From positions 558,001 to 622,000 of the forward strand of contig NZ_CP141728.1 in the NCBI RefSeq assembly GCF_035621135.1: a stretch of 64,000 nucleotides of DNA, in the 5' to 3' direction. The stretch comes from Sinanaerobacter sp. ZZT-01. GTDB lineage: Bacteria; Bacillota; Clostridia; Peptostreptococcales; Anaerovoracaceae. Shown piece after piece: positions 17,036 to 25,967 of the stretch (position 1 is the first letter of the stretch; every line of letters begins with the position of its first letter). Below the pieces are notes generated by a model, which saw nothing but the letters and a program-made list of their open reading frames with translations, did not search any database and was not told the DNA's origin. A program made the position numbers and the translations under genes.

Positions 17036-18252
17036 AAATCAAGAATTTACAAAGAAAAAAATATACTTACCGCCTGCCACCTTGTCCGAATTATGATGTA
17101 GAAGGAACTGAAAGCTGGCTTTCTGATATGGCAAAAAAAGGATTCCTTTTAAGCAGAGACGGATTCTTCGCCGGCCTTGCAATCTTTGAAAAAGCAAAAC
17201 CCTGCACGATTCGTTATCGCTTAGAACCGATTTCTAAAAAATCCCGAATTTTGATAGAAAATGAGAATGAGCCTACTGATGAAGTGATTGCATTAAATGA
17301 ATCTTACGGCTGGAGCTACATTGCATCACGAGGGCAATTTTACATTTACGCTTCCAGCCAGCTGCATGCACGTGAATTGAATACCGATCCAGCAGTTCAA
17401 GCCATTGCACTTAACATGGTAAAAAAGAAGGAACGCACCAATATGATTATTTGCTTCTTTTGGCTTATGCTGTATCCAATTCTGTTTTTACGGGGAAATC
17501 TAATGCTGTTAGCCGTCCATATAGGAGCATGGTGGGCCTTATTAAGCGTTCTGTTATTCTTTTGGATTTTGTGGCGTTCGTGTGCTAGATTCCTTTACCT
17601 TAAAAAGCTAAAAAAGCGCTTAACATTTGGTGAAATGCCGAATCACAAAAAAGATTGGAAACGCCATGCCCGCACCCATCAGTCTCTTGAGGTGGTTTTC
17701 CACCTCCTCATCTTTACTTGGCTTGTCCTCGTTTTTGCTGGATGGAGCAACGAGAATACAGCAGCAAACGTGCAATCTTTAAACGATTATAAGGGGCCTA
17801 TCCCCTTTGCAACCATGAGAGATTTTGCCCCTAATGGCACTTACCATCAAAATGACTTGAACCTAAACAATCGCTACAATGTTATTAAAACTCGTTCCAG
17901 ATGGCTTTCACCGACGATGATCACGTTCCGTGAGAATGCAACAATCAAACTGGATGGCAACAAAGCCATAACCGGTGGTTTGCTAATCAATTATTATGAT
18001 GCAAGGTCCCCATGGATCGCTCGGGAAATCGCACGTGAATATGTGGTTGAAGCAAAGCATTCAAAGAATTGCACCATACAGCAGATTCAGGATTTGGGGA
18101 TTGATTTTTCTGTTACTTACACCGAAATTTTTCCAGCTGTAATTATCCAGCAGGGAAATAAAGTTATGCAGGCTACTTTTTATCAAACCTCTCCCTCCTA
18201 TACATTAGAACTCGATGAGTGGGCTCAAATTCTTGCAGACAGCATAAAATAA
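17032..18252 (+). CDS. DUF2812 membrane protein
   Basis: A 406-residue protein from ATG 17032, which overlaps the PadR stop and has GAGGAGAAACT upstream. Residues 1-120 contain YRLPPCPNYDVEGTESWLSD and RYRLEPISK, the DUF2812 domain. Two to three membrane segments follow (about 140-190 and 220-245), then an extracytoplasmic region of about 150 residues with a possible sensor role. The PadR-DUF2812 pair is common in Firmicutes; its signal is not known. Confidence 0.85.
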   Translation: MKIKNLQRKKYTYRLPPCPNYDVEGTESWLSDMAKKGFLLSRDGFFAGLAIFEKAKPCTIRYRLEPISKKSRILIENENEPTDEVIALNESYGWSYIASRGQFYIYASSQLHARELNTDPAVQAIALNMVKKKERTNMIICFFWLMLYPILFLRGNLMLLAVHIGAWWALLSVLLFFWILWRSCARFLYLKKLKKRLTFGEMPNHKKDWKRHARTHQSLEVVFHLLIFTWLVLVFAGWSNENTAANVQSLNDYKGPIPFATMRDFAPNGTYHQNDLNLNNRYNVIKTRSRWLSPTMITFRENATIKLDGNKAITGGLLINYYDARSPWIAREIAREYVVEAKHSKNCTIQQIQDLGIDFSVTYTEIFPAVIIQQGNKVMQATFYQTSPSYTLELDEWAQILADSIK

Positions 18253-18253
18253 T

Positions 18254-20203
18254 TTAATAAAAAGAATCCAGTTTTATTTCATTGTTCCTATAAATAATGT
18301 CTGAAATCCGTTTACTTCCTTTTATATCAAAATTCGAAAAATTATCCATCGTTAATACGGCTGCATCATAAAGGGATACACCTCCTTTATCATTATCCGT
18401 AACAAGCAGGTCTCCGTCTTGCTTGGAATAAGTAAACGCCACTACTTGTTCTATAGCCGGATCAAAATATGCCGCATGCGACCGATGAATGCCGGAGCCC
18501 CATGAATAAGTAAAATACAGCTCTGCTTTCCCGTCCTCGTTCAAATCATTAAGCACCATGCTTGTTATTCCAAACCCACCAAACCATTCACCTAAAGGAT
18601 AAATCTCTCCCTCATACAGTAAAAACGACGCACAAGAAGCACCATATTTAAAAATCTTGTAATCTGAATTTTTCTCGATATATTCTGGTGTTATGTTATA
18701 ACATAGGTCATCCGTATATTGTGATTGAAATCCTTTCTGTAAAGCTTGAAATGCTTCAACGCCATCTGTTTTCCCTCGTATTGATCTGCGCAAAGGGATT
18801 TCTCCGTCAAAGTTTTTTATTTTATAAATACTCCAAAAACTTTCTCCTTGCTTCGTATCATCAGCATTATAAAAACTTGCAATCCAAACCTCATCGTCCA
18901 TCTGATAAATCCCATAATTTCTTGCATCCGGCAGATCCGTCAGCATATATCGGTATCGCTCTTTATAGTCGGAGATATTAGGAAGACTTGAGAATTTTAT
19001 AGAAAAAGAATCCTCAAACGCTTGCTCCTCTACTTTCTCTTTATTATAAGAAACTGGAAATTTTCTCTGTTCTCCATTCTCGTCGGTCACGATAAGGAAA
19101 TCCGGTGTTAAGGTATAATACTCCTTAAAGTCCTTAAAAGGCATGAAAGAGCTGAGTGGATTCATATAAAGCGCTTCTTCAAATATATAGTTTCCCGTTA
19201 TCTCGCCGCCGCTCATACCTTCTTTTATTTGCTGCACAGGATTTGCGGCACAGGCAACTGTTGTCATGATACAAAGAATTACAGCAAGAACCGATACCCA
19301 TCTCTGTGGCTTTTGAAAGCTCAATACGTTTTTTATTCGTTGCCGTATCCCAATTTCGCCAAAGAAAAGCGGGCTTTCTGCCAAATGCCGTCTATTTGCT
19401 GCAAAAGACAATAATGACATGCTATACGCATATGCGATCCCCTTTCCTCCTTCTGATAGCACTTTTTCATCACAGCTCATCTCCATATCTTTTACCATAA
19501 GCCGATATGCCAGCCATGCAAGAGGGTTAAACCAATGGCAGAGCAAGACCAAAAAACTGAAAAGCTTTATAAGATTATCTTTTCGTTTTAAGTGATACCT
19601 TTCGTGCATTAAAACAAACGTGCGCTCAGTTTCTCCCAATCCGAAAGGAATATAAATTTTAGGATGGATAAATCCCAAAAGGAAGGGTGAGCAAATTTTA
19701 TCAGACTCATAAATATTTTCTTTCCATAATACCGCTGTATCCATACGATTTTTTAATCGAACATAAGACACAAAGTTATACGTGAGAAGAATCAAGATTC
19801 CCATCAGCCAAATACTACTTCCAATGAAAATCCATATCTGCATAGGATTCGCACTTGCATATGGAGCAGGAGCCGGTAAGCTTTCACTAAGAGCAGCATT
19901 CATAGCCGGAATCCCAACCGTTACCTTCGGCGTAGTCATAAGCCCTATATTCGCAGGAATATAATTTAAGCCTGCACCACTTCCACTCTGTGCCACCGTC
20001 ATATCAAAAGGCTTAATCTGAAAAAGACTGAACATCGAAGAAAAGGAAACCGGGCAAAGGAAGCGAAACAGTGCAATTGACCATAACACGTAAGAATATT
20101 TTTTCGGAGCTTTTCTTAAAAAAAGACGAATCGCAAGTAATACAAAAACGACATAGCTTGCTGTAATGCTCATATTGCATACTTTTAAAAATAGTTCGTC
20201 CAT
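18254..20203 (-). CDS. BlaR1/M56-family membrane metallopeptidase, copy 1
   Basis: A 649-residue sensor protease. Membrane segments lie near 12-30, 40-60, 122-145 and at about 310. The zinc motif HERYH is at residues 200-204, with a downstream EMSCDE glutamate. The extracytoplasmic C-terminus (from about 330) is not a penicillin-binding domain; it contains short repeated beta segments and DLNEDGKAELYFTYSWGSG, resembling a calcium-binding/FG-GAP-like stretch. ATG 20203 is chosen because AAGGAGAGGTGAAT precedes it. Translationally coupled to the BlaI-like gene. Signal unknown. Confidence 0.88.
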   Translation of the reverse strand: MDELFLKVCNMSITASYVVFVLLAIRLFLRKAPKKYSYVLWSIALFRFLCPVSFSSMFSLFQIKPFDMTVAQSGSGAGLNYIPANIGLMTTPKVTVGIPAMNAALSESLPAPAPYASANPMQIWIFIGSSIWLMGILILLTYNFVSYVRLKNRMDTAVLWKENIYESDKICSPFLLGFIHPKIYIPFGLGETERTFVLMHERYHLKRKDNLIKLFSFLVLLCHWFNPLAWLAYRLMVKDMEMSCDEKVLSEGGKGIAYAYSMSLLSFAANRRHLAESPLFFGEIGIRQRIKNVLSFQKPQRWVSVLAVILCIMTTVACAANPVQQIKEGMSGGEITGNYIFEEALYMNPLSSFMPFKDFKEYYTLTPDFLIVTDENGEQRKFPVSYNKEKVEEQAFEDSFSIKFSSLPNISDYKERYRYMLTDLPDARNYGIYQMDDEVWIASFYNADDTKQGESFWSIYKIKNFDGEIPLRRSIRGKTDGVEAFQALQKGFQSQYTDDLCYNITPEYIEKNSDYKIFKYGASCASFLLYEGEIYPLGEWFGGFGITSMVLNDLNEDGKAELYFTYSWGSGIHRSHAAYFDPAIEQVVAFTYSKQDGDLLVTDNDKGGVSLYDAAVLTMDNFSNFDIKGSKRISDIIYRNNEIKLDSFY

Positions 20204-20205
20204 AT

Positions 20206-20580
20206 TCACCTCTCCTTGTGCGCATCAATGAGGCGTTTCAATTCATCTGCTTCTTTCCTTGAAATCGTCTTCCCACCCAGAAATGAAGTGAGAAACTGCG
20301 GCAGGGAACCTTTAAACGCCCGCTCTACAAAGCATTCACTTTCAAAAGCCTGCACCTCTTCTTTTGAAACAATTGCACTCACAATCGTGTTTTCATTTTC
20401 TAGAAGTCCCTTCTCAGACAGTTTTCGAAGTACGGTATAAGTCGTTGACTTCTTCCATCCAAGTTTTTCCTCACACAATCGCACAAGTTCACCGGATGCC
20501 AGCGGTTCATTTTCCCACACAACCAGCATAAAACGATAATCACTTTCACAAAGCTTTAAATTCTCCATTTTATCCCCCAA
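20206..20580 (-). CDS. BlaI/MecI/CopY-family repressor, copy 1
   Basis: A 124-residue winged-helix repressor. LCESDYRFMLVVWENEPLAS begins the domain and KKSTTYTVLRKLSEKGLLEN is the recognition and wing region. The C-terminal half dimerises and holds the site cleaved after signalling by the M56 protease partner. It binds presumably the two dyads at 20585-20626 that overlap its promoter. Its RBS (GGGGGATAAA) overlaps the promoter-proximal leader, giving a very short 5' untranslated region. Confidence 0.9.
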   Translation of the reverse strand: MGDKMENLKLCESDYRFMLVVWENEPLASGELVRLCEEKLGWKKSTTYTVLRKLSEKGLLENENTIVSAIVSKEEVQAFESECFVERAFKGSLPQFLTSFLGGKTISRKEADELKRLIDAHKER

Positions 20581-20584
20581 TTTG

Positions 20585-20638
20585 GTTTATAGTTATAAAC
20601 CTCTTAATTAGTCTATAATTATAAACCAAATTTGTCAA
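20585..20638 (-). promoter_or_regulatory. promoter with two BlaI-type operators (copy 1)
   Basis: TTGACA (minus strand of 20633-20638) starts a promoter overlapped by two dyads: GTTTATAGTTATAAAC (20585-20600) and GTCTATAATTATAAAC (20611-20626), centres 26 bases apart. They differ from the TACA/TGTA type seen in bla/mec systems. Confidence 0.65.
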
Positions 20639-20653
20639 GATAAAAAGAAAGAT

Positions 20654-22444
20654 TTATTTCCCTTTCATTCGAAATTCTTTGGTAAGGTTTTTATTTACCA
20701 CAACCCATATCGTTGCCTGTCTTTTTACACTTTCATCGTCTTCATCAATGAGTATTGGCTGGCTTAAATTAACGTACACCTCACCATCTTCCCATGCAAA
20801 TTTTATGACTGCCTTTTTCGCATAGGGGTCTGTATAAATCCCTGTGACTTTCGCACCTGCAAGATTGAGCTGCTCTATCGCAGCCGTAACCGGATCTTCA
20901 AGAATTTCTTTGCTCCCCTCATTGTAGTCGGAATTGTCATCTGCCTGAAGCTGGTAAGCCGCAGCAAATTCGATCAGTTCCGGTACACCGAATCGATACG
21001 CTTCCTCAAACTCTGCTTTCGACGAAATTTCATCAAAGTACTTCCAATTGTCCTGTGATACCTTATAGCCGCTTTTGTCTTTATTAACCGTAATCGTCTC
21101 CTTTGCCACGAAAACAGTCGGGCTTGAGGTTCTGTAATAATAATAAATATCAGCAGAAGAGTCATCAAGGATATTTATCACATAATCTTTATTCCAAGGC
21201 CAAGGGCTGGAAACGCCCATCCAATAACCGCCACCCTGCGTATGTTCTCCAAGGGTTAAAAATAATTCTTCATTCTCACACATTTCATAAATGCTCCTTG
21301 CATCTCTTGCAGAATATGCATCCGCCCATTTTACAGTAAAATCATTGAAAGCGTGTTCTTCCTGCCCACTGATCTCCTTCACATACTCCGGTGCTGAGGT
21401 AAACGTAAATCCAGCTGCCAAGGCCGCAATTAAGATTACTATGATTAAGGTAGAAGCTTTTCTCTTTTTATTTCTTGCGATCAGTATCATTCTCTCCTTC
21501 ATCCCCTCTGCATTCTCATGCATACTTGACGCCACTTGTAACACATTCTTTTGATTCGTTTGGGTACGGATTAAATCGACCAAAATCCTTCTGTAATTCA
21601 GCCGTTCTTTCTGATTCATTTTCTTCATTACTTCATAATCACAAGCCAGCTCGCAATCTCTCTTTGAGATAATCGCGGCAGCCCAGATCAAAGGATGGAA
21701 CCAATAGAAAACCAATACGGCTCCCCGCACCGCAGACCATAACAAATCATGCTGTCTGTAATGACATAATTCATGCAAAACGGCATAGTGAAGCTTTCTC
21801 CCATCTTCTGCAACGTCAGTTGTTACATAGATGACGGCTCCTCTCCTATGCCTCACAAGACAGGGAGAACACAGTTCATCCGATATATATACCGGTAACG
21901 ATTTTCTCTTACGTGTTTGCATATTGCCGAAAGCAAGTGTGTCTGTGTCTAGAATTGGTTCACCGTCCAATCCAACTGACATAAGAAACGTACGTTTTTT
22001 GATCAACTGTCGATTAAAGTTAAAATTAACCCACAGAAACCACAATCCAAAAGCAACCGCACCAATGATCCAAACTGTCAGAAATACAAGCTGCCAATCG
22101 ATCGACGAAATGAAAGAAAGCGCACTTGCATTCCTCATCGCATCTGTTTTTATGCTGTCTTCCGAAAGCATATCATTAAAAATAGTTCCTTGCTTTGGAG
22201 CAAAAATGAGTTGTTCTGCTTCAGATGCTCCATGTATTGTTCCTGCAACTGCTTTTGCTGCATGCATTACGCTCAGCCTGCTCTCTGGCATCTTTGAATT
22301 CAGCCAGCTGATGGGCAGCATTCGAAGAACAACGAGACTCCAAAGGCCATATTGCATTTTCGGGTTGATCTTTCCTAGAAATGTAAACCTTATAGCAAGT
22401 ATGATTAAAATCAATACCGATGAAGATAGGATGATATCTATCAT
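20654..22444 (-). CDS. BlaR1/M56-family membrane metallopeptidase, copy 2
   Basis: A 596-residue homologue of copy 1. The zinc motif HELCH is at residues 224-228, with CELACDYEVM as the third-ligand region. Membrane segments lie near 3-22, 32-48, 120-142 and 330-350. The extracytoplasmic part from about 355 (NDFTVKWADAYSARDARSIYEM) looks like an NTF2-like/DUF4878-type domain followed by a separate beta domain. It overlaps its BlaI partner by ATGA. Sensor part unrelated to copy 1, so the two pairs probably read different signals. Confidence 0.88.
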   Translation of the reverse strand: MIDIILSSSVLILIILAIRFTFLGKINPKMQYGLWSLVVLRMLPISWLNSKMPESRLSVMHAAKAVAGTIHGASEAEQLIFAPKQGTIFNDMLSEDSIKTDAMRNASALSFISSIDWQLVFLTVWIIGAVAFGLWFLWVNFNFNRQLIKKRTFLMSVGLDGEPILDTDTLAFGNMQTRKRKSLPVYISDELCSPCLVRHRRGAVIYVTTDVAEDGRKLHYAVLHELCHYRQHDLLWSAVRGAVLVFYWFHPLIWAAAIISKRDCELACDYEVMKKMNQKERLNYRRILVDLIRTQTNQKNVLQVASSMHENAEGMKERMILIARNKKRKASTLIIVILIAALAAGFTFTSAPEYVKEISGQEEHAFNDFTVKWADAYSARDARSIYEMCENEELFLTLGEHTQGGGYWMGVSSPWPWNKDYVINILDDSSADIYYYYRTSSPTVFVAKETITVNKDKSGYKVSQDNWKYFDEISSKAEFEEAYRFGVPELIEFAAAYQLQADDNSDYNEGSKEILEDPVTAAIEQLNLAGAKVTGIYTDPYAKKAVIKFAWEDGEVYVNLSQPILIDEDDESVKRQATIWVVVNKNLTKEFRMKGK

Positions 22445-22821
22445 TCTGCTTCCTCCTCTGCCCGTTTTAAGATGGCATACAACTCGTCAATCTCCTTCTT
22501 TGATAAGGTGTTTTTTTCAACCATCGTATTGACCATTAGTCCCAAGCTTCCCGCATACACCTTCTCAAGGAAATTTTCCGTTTCTTCTAACGCTGTTTCT
22601 ACTCTTTCGACAATCGGATAATATTGCTTCGCTCTTACCCCTTCCTCATATTTCACAGCTCCCTTTGCTTCCATTCGCCCAAGCATGGTAATAATCGTGT
22701 GCTTACTCCAGTCTTTGGATTCTTTTAACTCCGCTGTAAGCTGTGTAATGGTTTTAGGCGCTTCATTCCATAGTATATTCATGATGTTCCATTCGCCATC
22801 TGACAAATTAATCTTTTTCAT
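22441..22821 (-). CDS. BlaI/MecI/CopY-family repressor, copy 2
   Basis: A 126-residue winged-helix repressor: LSDGEWNIMNILWNEAPKTI and WSKHTIITMLGRMEAKGAVK cover the DNA-binding domain, and YYPIVERVETALEETENFL begins the dimer domain with the cleavage region. Paired with the M56 protease gene by a 4-base overlap. The upstream dyad at 22849-22865 is a candidate operator. Sequence differs clearly from copy 1, which argues against a recent duplication. Confidence 0.9.
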   Translation of the reverse strand: MKKINLSDGEWNIMNILWNEAPKTITQLTAELKESKDWSKHTIITMLGRMEAKGAVKYEEGVRAKQYYPIVERVETALEETENFLEKVYAGSLGLMVNTMVEKNTLSKKEIDELYAILKRAEEEAE

Positions 22822-22848
22822 TGATGTAATCTCCCTCTTAAGTAAACA

Positions 22849-22892
22849 ACTGTCTACCTAACAGTAGCACACGAGGTATACATACGTCAACC
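22849..22892 (-). promoter_or_regulatory. promoter and operator-like dyad (copy 2)
   Basis: ACTGT-CTACCTA-ACAGT (22849-22865) is a dyad of the general BlaI/MecI TACTGT/ACAGTA type. A TTGACG hexamer lies upstream on the minus strand at about 22887-22892. Confidence 0.5.
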
Positions 22893-23164
22893 TTTTTTTG
22901 CGCCCTATATTTTATGCTTTCCTTTACGTCTTCCGTTCTTGTTTAAATGCTTAACAAGCAGATAGCGTGCAACCGCTCAAAGGGAATTTGTATTCCAAAA
23001 ACTATGATCCTATAAGGATGTAGTGACTTTTTATAAAAGTAAAAACAAGCATATTATTCATTTCGAACAACATACTTGTTTTCTTAATCGTTTCCTATTA
23101 AAATGTCAGCTTTAACGGTCTGCAATTCCTCGATTTAGAATAAACGATCCGAATTTTCATCTGC
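22893..23164 (-). terminator. intergenic region with weak hairpin at 23041-23083
   Basis: On the minus strand AAAACAAG pairs with CTTGTTTT across a 26-base interior, followed by TTTAC; it could end the FMN reductase transcript. The remaining 200 bases hold no visible gene. Confidence 0.4.
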
Positions 23165-23731
23165 TTAAACATGCTGGTGCTTTTGTACAAAAGCTACAAA
23201 CGACTCTGCCTGATCTTTTAGGTAAGGGGCGCTCTCCTTCAATACAAGGCGTCCTTCTTCGTCCAGCTGCTGCATCGCATTCGGTACTGTCAAGCGAGGT
23301 GCATTCATTACATTCATATTTAAAAAACTAATCAGTGAAATGAGATGATCCTGTGCAATAGCTGTTCCCGACATGCCCGGAGTAATTCCACTGACGGCTG
23401 CCGGCTTCCCTGCAAGCACCTGTGGTTCACTCTTGCTGATCGGTCTTGAAAGCCAGTCAAGAAGATTTTTTAAAACACCGGGAAAATAATGGTTATACTC
23501 CGGTGTAAAAAACCAAATGCCATCCGCTGCTTTTACCGCATCACGTACACGTCGAACAGAATCGGGTGCCGGAAATTCAATATCCTGATTCATAAAAGGA
23601 ATATCTTCATAATTCAGCAGCTCAAAATCTACATTTTCTCCAAGCACATCCTTAGCCAGCAAAGCGAGTTGACGGTTATAGGAATCCTTTCTCAATGAGC
23701 CAATTATGGCAATTATTTTCAATTTTTTCAT
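23165..23731 (-). CDS. NADPH-dependent FMN reductase / azoreductase-like
   Basis: A 188-residue flavodoxin-fold oxidoreductase. IIGSLRKDSYNRQLALLA is the phosphate-binding loop and WFFTPEYNHYFPGVLKNLLDW the flavin-ring contact, both diagnostic of the FMN_red family (ChrR/YieF type). Physiological acceptors may be quinones, azo compounds or metals. RBS GAAAGGAAAAAAT. It is preceded by the pirin gene about 100 bases upstream on the same strand; both are redox- or quinone-linked families, so co-expression is possible. Confidence 0.92.
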   Translation of the reverse strand: MKKLKIIAIIGSLRKDSYNRQLALLAKDVLGENVDFELLNYEDIPFMNQDIEFPAPDSVRRVRDAVKAADGIWFFTPEYNHYFPGVLKNLLDWLSRPISKSEPQVLAGKPAAVSGITPGMSGTAIAQDHLISLISFLNMNVMNAPRLTVPNAMQQLDEEGRLVLKESAPYLKDQAESFVAFVQKHQHV

Positions 23732-23829
23732 ATTTTTTCCTTTCCTCTATTCATAAGCCGCAAAACTCGGCCGCAAATAATCTTTTTTTCATACAGGGGA
23801 ACCTGCTTTTATCTTTTTCAGTATCCCAC

Positions 23830-24666
23830 TTATTTATGCTTTATAAATTCTCCTCTGCGCAGCTCTTCAAAGGCATTTTCCAATTCTTCTTCGGTATTCA
23901 TTACAATCGGTCCGCCCCATGCAATCGGCTCATGCAACGCCTTTGCCGAAAAGAAAATAAACCGTGTATCGGAATCTTCCTTTGCAGATACGGAAATACA
24001 ATCGCCTTCTTCAAACAAAACTGCGGTTTTTGATGGAATCATCTGCTCATTAATCTGTGCATCGCCTTCAATGAAAAATACAAAGACTGTCTCATCTGAC
24101 TTCGTCGGAATCTCAATTGTTTTGCCACGCTGAAGCTGAATATCAACGATAGAAGCAGGAATATGTCTGGGAACGACACCGTTTGCATCCTCAAAAGTTC
24201 CGGATAAAACACGTATTTTAGCGTTATCCTTCACAATTTCCGGCATCATTTCCTTTGTCATGCTTAAATAAGCCGGCTCTACCATCTTTTCTTTCTGCGG
24301 AAGGTTCAGCCAAAGTTGGAATCCAAGCATCCGTTCCGATGGCTTCGGCATTTCCTGATGTAAAATACCGCTGCCCGCTGTCATCCATTGACTTTCACCC
24401 GCATGGATTATGTCTTTGTTCCCTAAGCTGTCTTCATGCTCAATCTCACCGGAAATCAAATAAGTAATCGTTTCAATTCCTCTGTGTGGATGCATGGGAA
24501 ATCCGGCTGTGTAATCTGCAGGGTCTTCTGAATCAAAAGAATCCAGCATTAAAAAGGGATCAAAGTCCTTTACATCCCTGTTTCCAAGTACCCGAACCAA
24601 ATGGACACCCGCACCGTCAACAGCTCTCTGTCCGCGAATTGTTTTTCTAATTTCACGTTTTTTCAT
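23830..24666 (-). CDS. pirin family protein
   Basis: A 278-residue bicupin. The N-terminal cupin has DPFLMLDSFDSEDPADY, FPMHPHRGIETITYLISGE and the HxH...E...H metal set. The C-terminal cupin (from about 150) includes RGKTIEIPTKSDETVFVFFI. Several pirins oxidise quercetin or regulate partner enzymes; neither is provable here. RBS AAGGAATGACAC. The next gene downstream is the FMN reductase. Confidence 0.92.
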   Translation of the reverse strand: MKKREIRKTIRGQRAVDGAGVHLVRVLGNRDVKDFDPFLMLDSFDSEDPADYTAGFPMHPHRGIETITYLISGEIEHEDSLGNKDIIHAGESQWMTAGSGILHQEMPKPSERMLGFQLWLNLPQKEKMVEPAYLSMTKEMMPEIVKDNAKIRVLSGTFEDANGVVPRHIPASIVDIQLQRGKTIEIPTKSDETVFVFFIEGDAQINEQMIPSKTAVLFEEGDCISVSAKEDSDTRFIFFSAKALHEPIAWGGPIVMNTEEELENAFEELRRGEFIKHK

Positions 24667-24979
24667 ATCCGTGTCATTCCTTTCTTAAAGAAGATTATCA
24701 TAAAAATTTTTCTTTTTTATATTTCATTCTCACCATTTTACACAGCAATCCATTGTGCAGTCTAAGTATTACTTTATCGTTTTTTAAGCCTTTCCTATTT
24801 GAGTCTTTCTTTTTTAATTATACCCTGTCTCTTATCTTTCAATCTCTTTTCGTAGCTTTTCTTCTTTTCTTATTTGTTTTATGCCAGACAACCATACATA
24901 CTCGATTAAAAAACATCTGAAAAATAATTCTTCCTTGATTTTTGCACGCAATAAAGCGGTCAATACAAACGGAAAAAAC
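24667..24979. other. AT-rich intergenic region flanking the tailocin
   Basis: Upstream region of the pirin gene, very AT-rich and without a supportable ORF. It forms the left border of the phage-tail locus. I see no clear attachment-type repeat between this side and the region beyond 42.7 kb. Confidence 0.4.
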
Positions 24980-25005
24980 GGGCCGGCGCAAAAAAGCACC
25001 AGCCC
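24980..25005 (-). terminator. terminator of the tailocin operon
   Basis: On the minus strand GGGCTGGTGC pairs with GCGCCGGCCC (two G-U) around six Ts, followed by GTTTTTTCC. It lies 10 bases after the 52-residue gene, the last of the long minus-strand run. Confidence 0.8.
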
Positions 25006-25014
25006 ACTTTTATT

Positions 25015-25173
25015 TTACGATTTTTTGTCTATACTCTCTCTGCCCAGATAATAAGATTCAATTGCAATCACCCATTTACTATTGTTATTCAATATTATTT
25101 CCTTCAACTGATTTTCTGTCTCTTTTTCTAACACCGAGTCCTTCGTATATTGAATATTTACTTTATTACTCAT
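25015..25173 (-). CDS. small hypothetical protein, last gene of tailocin run
   Basis: A 52-residue open frame from ATG 25173 (RBS GGAAGGCGATTTC), beginning MSNKVNIQYTKDSVLEKETE and ending LGRESIDKKS. It is charged, soluble and probably helical, with no cysteine. The stop lies 10 bases before a strong terminator, as expected for a real terminal gene. About 250 bases separate it from the holin gene. No family recognised; a host-derived or regulatory small protein is possible. Confidence 0.5.
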   Translation of the reverse strand: MSNKVNIQYTKDSVLEKETENQLKEIILNNNSKWVIAIESYYLGRESIDKKS

Positions 25174-25429
25174 GAAATCGCCTTCCTTTTTACATTTACA
25201 TATGCTGTTACTATTATTTTTTTGCGGAAAGAATATATGTTCTTATTTAAAGTAAAAATTTCACTTTATTTACGTACCCTTCAATCCTCCTATTCAAATA
25301 TTTCCGGTACCGGTTAGTTCATTATATCATGAAACTCAAACTGTTCGATATCATAGTTTCGTGTCGTATGTTTTTTATAAACAAAGAATTGCATATTCGA
25401 CCCAGCTACGTCATCTGAATGCAGTTTCC

Positions 25430-25678
25430 CTATTTCGGTTCTTGATAAGTAAGTGCACTTTCACTATCGTTCATGCCCATTGTAGTCGGGTCAATCAATA
25501 TTCCTAAAGCAGCCAGGAAATTCAAGAATACGCTGATAATTTGTATGATTTCATTTTCTGAAATAGAAACGGTGATATCGAATATACCAAATATTTGGTA
25601 TATAAATGTTACCGTGCAAGCAAACAAGGCTGTTAAGACAGCCTTGTTTTTAAAACGTAATTTCCAATTAATCTTCAT
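25430..25678 (-). CDS. phage holin, phi-LC3 type
   Basis: An 83-residue holin. It begins MKINWKLRFKNKAVLTALF and has two membrane segments (about 13-30 and 42-62) separated by a short loop; LGILIDPTTMGMNDSESALT is the typical tail of phi-LC3 holins. ATG 25678 follows GGGAGCATTTAC; a longer frame lacks a ribosome site. It overlaps the preceding XhlA-like gene by 11 bases. It should form pores so that the M23 lysin reaches the wall and the particles are released. Confidence 0.85.
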   Translation of the reverse strand: MKINWKLRFKNKAVLTALFACTVTFIYQIFGIFDITVSISENEIIQIISVFLNFLAALGILIDPTTMGMNDSESALTYQEPK

Positions 25679-25964
25679 GTAAATGCTCCCTTCCGATATG
25701 TTCATTGATTCGATGATGTGCGGATTTTGTAGACTGTTCAACAACGGCTAGTACTTTACCCTGATCTTCAACTTTTTCTTCCAGCTTGTCCACCCTTTTG
25801 CTGATTCCCAGCAGAGCATCTAATTTTCCGTTCACAGTTCCCCGCCATTCCGAATCTGTACCAATCCGATTGTCTCTGCCTGAAATCCATCCGGCCAAGC
25901 CAACAAAACACCCTATAATTGCAATTAATAAAAAAATTGTCTGTATATCCACCCATTCACCCAC
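25668..25964 (-). CDS. XhlA-like lysis accessory protein
   Basis: A 98-residue protein with one N-terminal membrane segment (about 9-27, TIFLLIAIIGCFVGLAGW), a central predicted coiled coil (GISKRVDKLEEKVEDQGKVL) and a His-rich end (HHRINEHIGREHLHED). The position between lysin and holin and the topology resemble XhlA of PBSX. The membrane segment is at the N-terminus, whereas in XhlA it is C-terminal, so equivalence is inferred. It probably aids holin assembly. Confidence 0.6.
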   Translation of the reverse strand: MGEWVDIQTIFLLIAIIGCFVGLAGWISGRDNRIGTDSEWRGTVNGKLDALLGISKRVDKLEEKVEDQGKVLAVVEQSTKSAHHRINEHIGREHLHED

Positions 25965-25967
25965 TTT

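Noticed and set aside
24942-25175. 77-codon plus-strand frame
   Set aside because: It spans the terminator at 24980-25005 and lies opposite the 52-residue gene; composition is that of antisense AT-rich DNA.
25314-25394. 26-codon minus-strand frame starting MQFFVYKKHTTRNYD
   Set aside because: No ribosome site before the ATG. The frame extends upstream into the holin gene without another start. Could be a gene remnant but not supportable.
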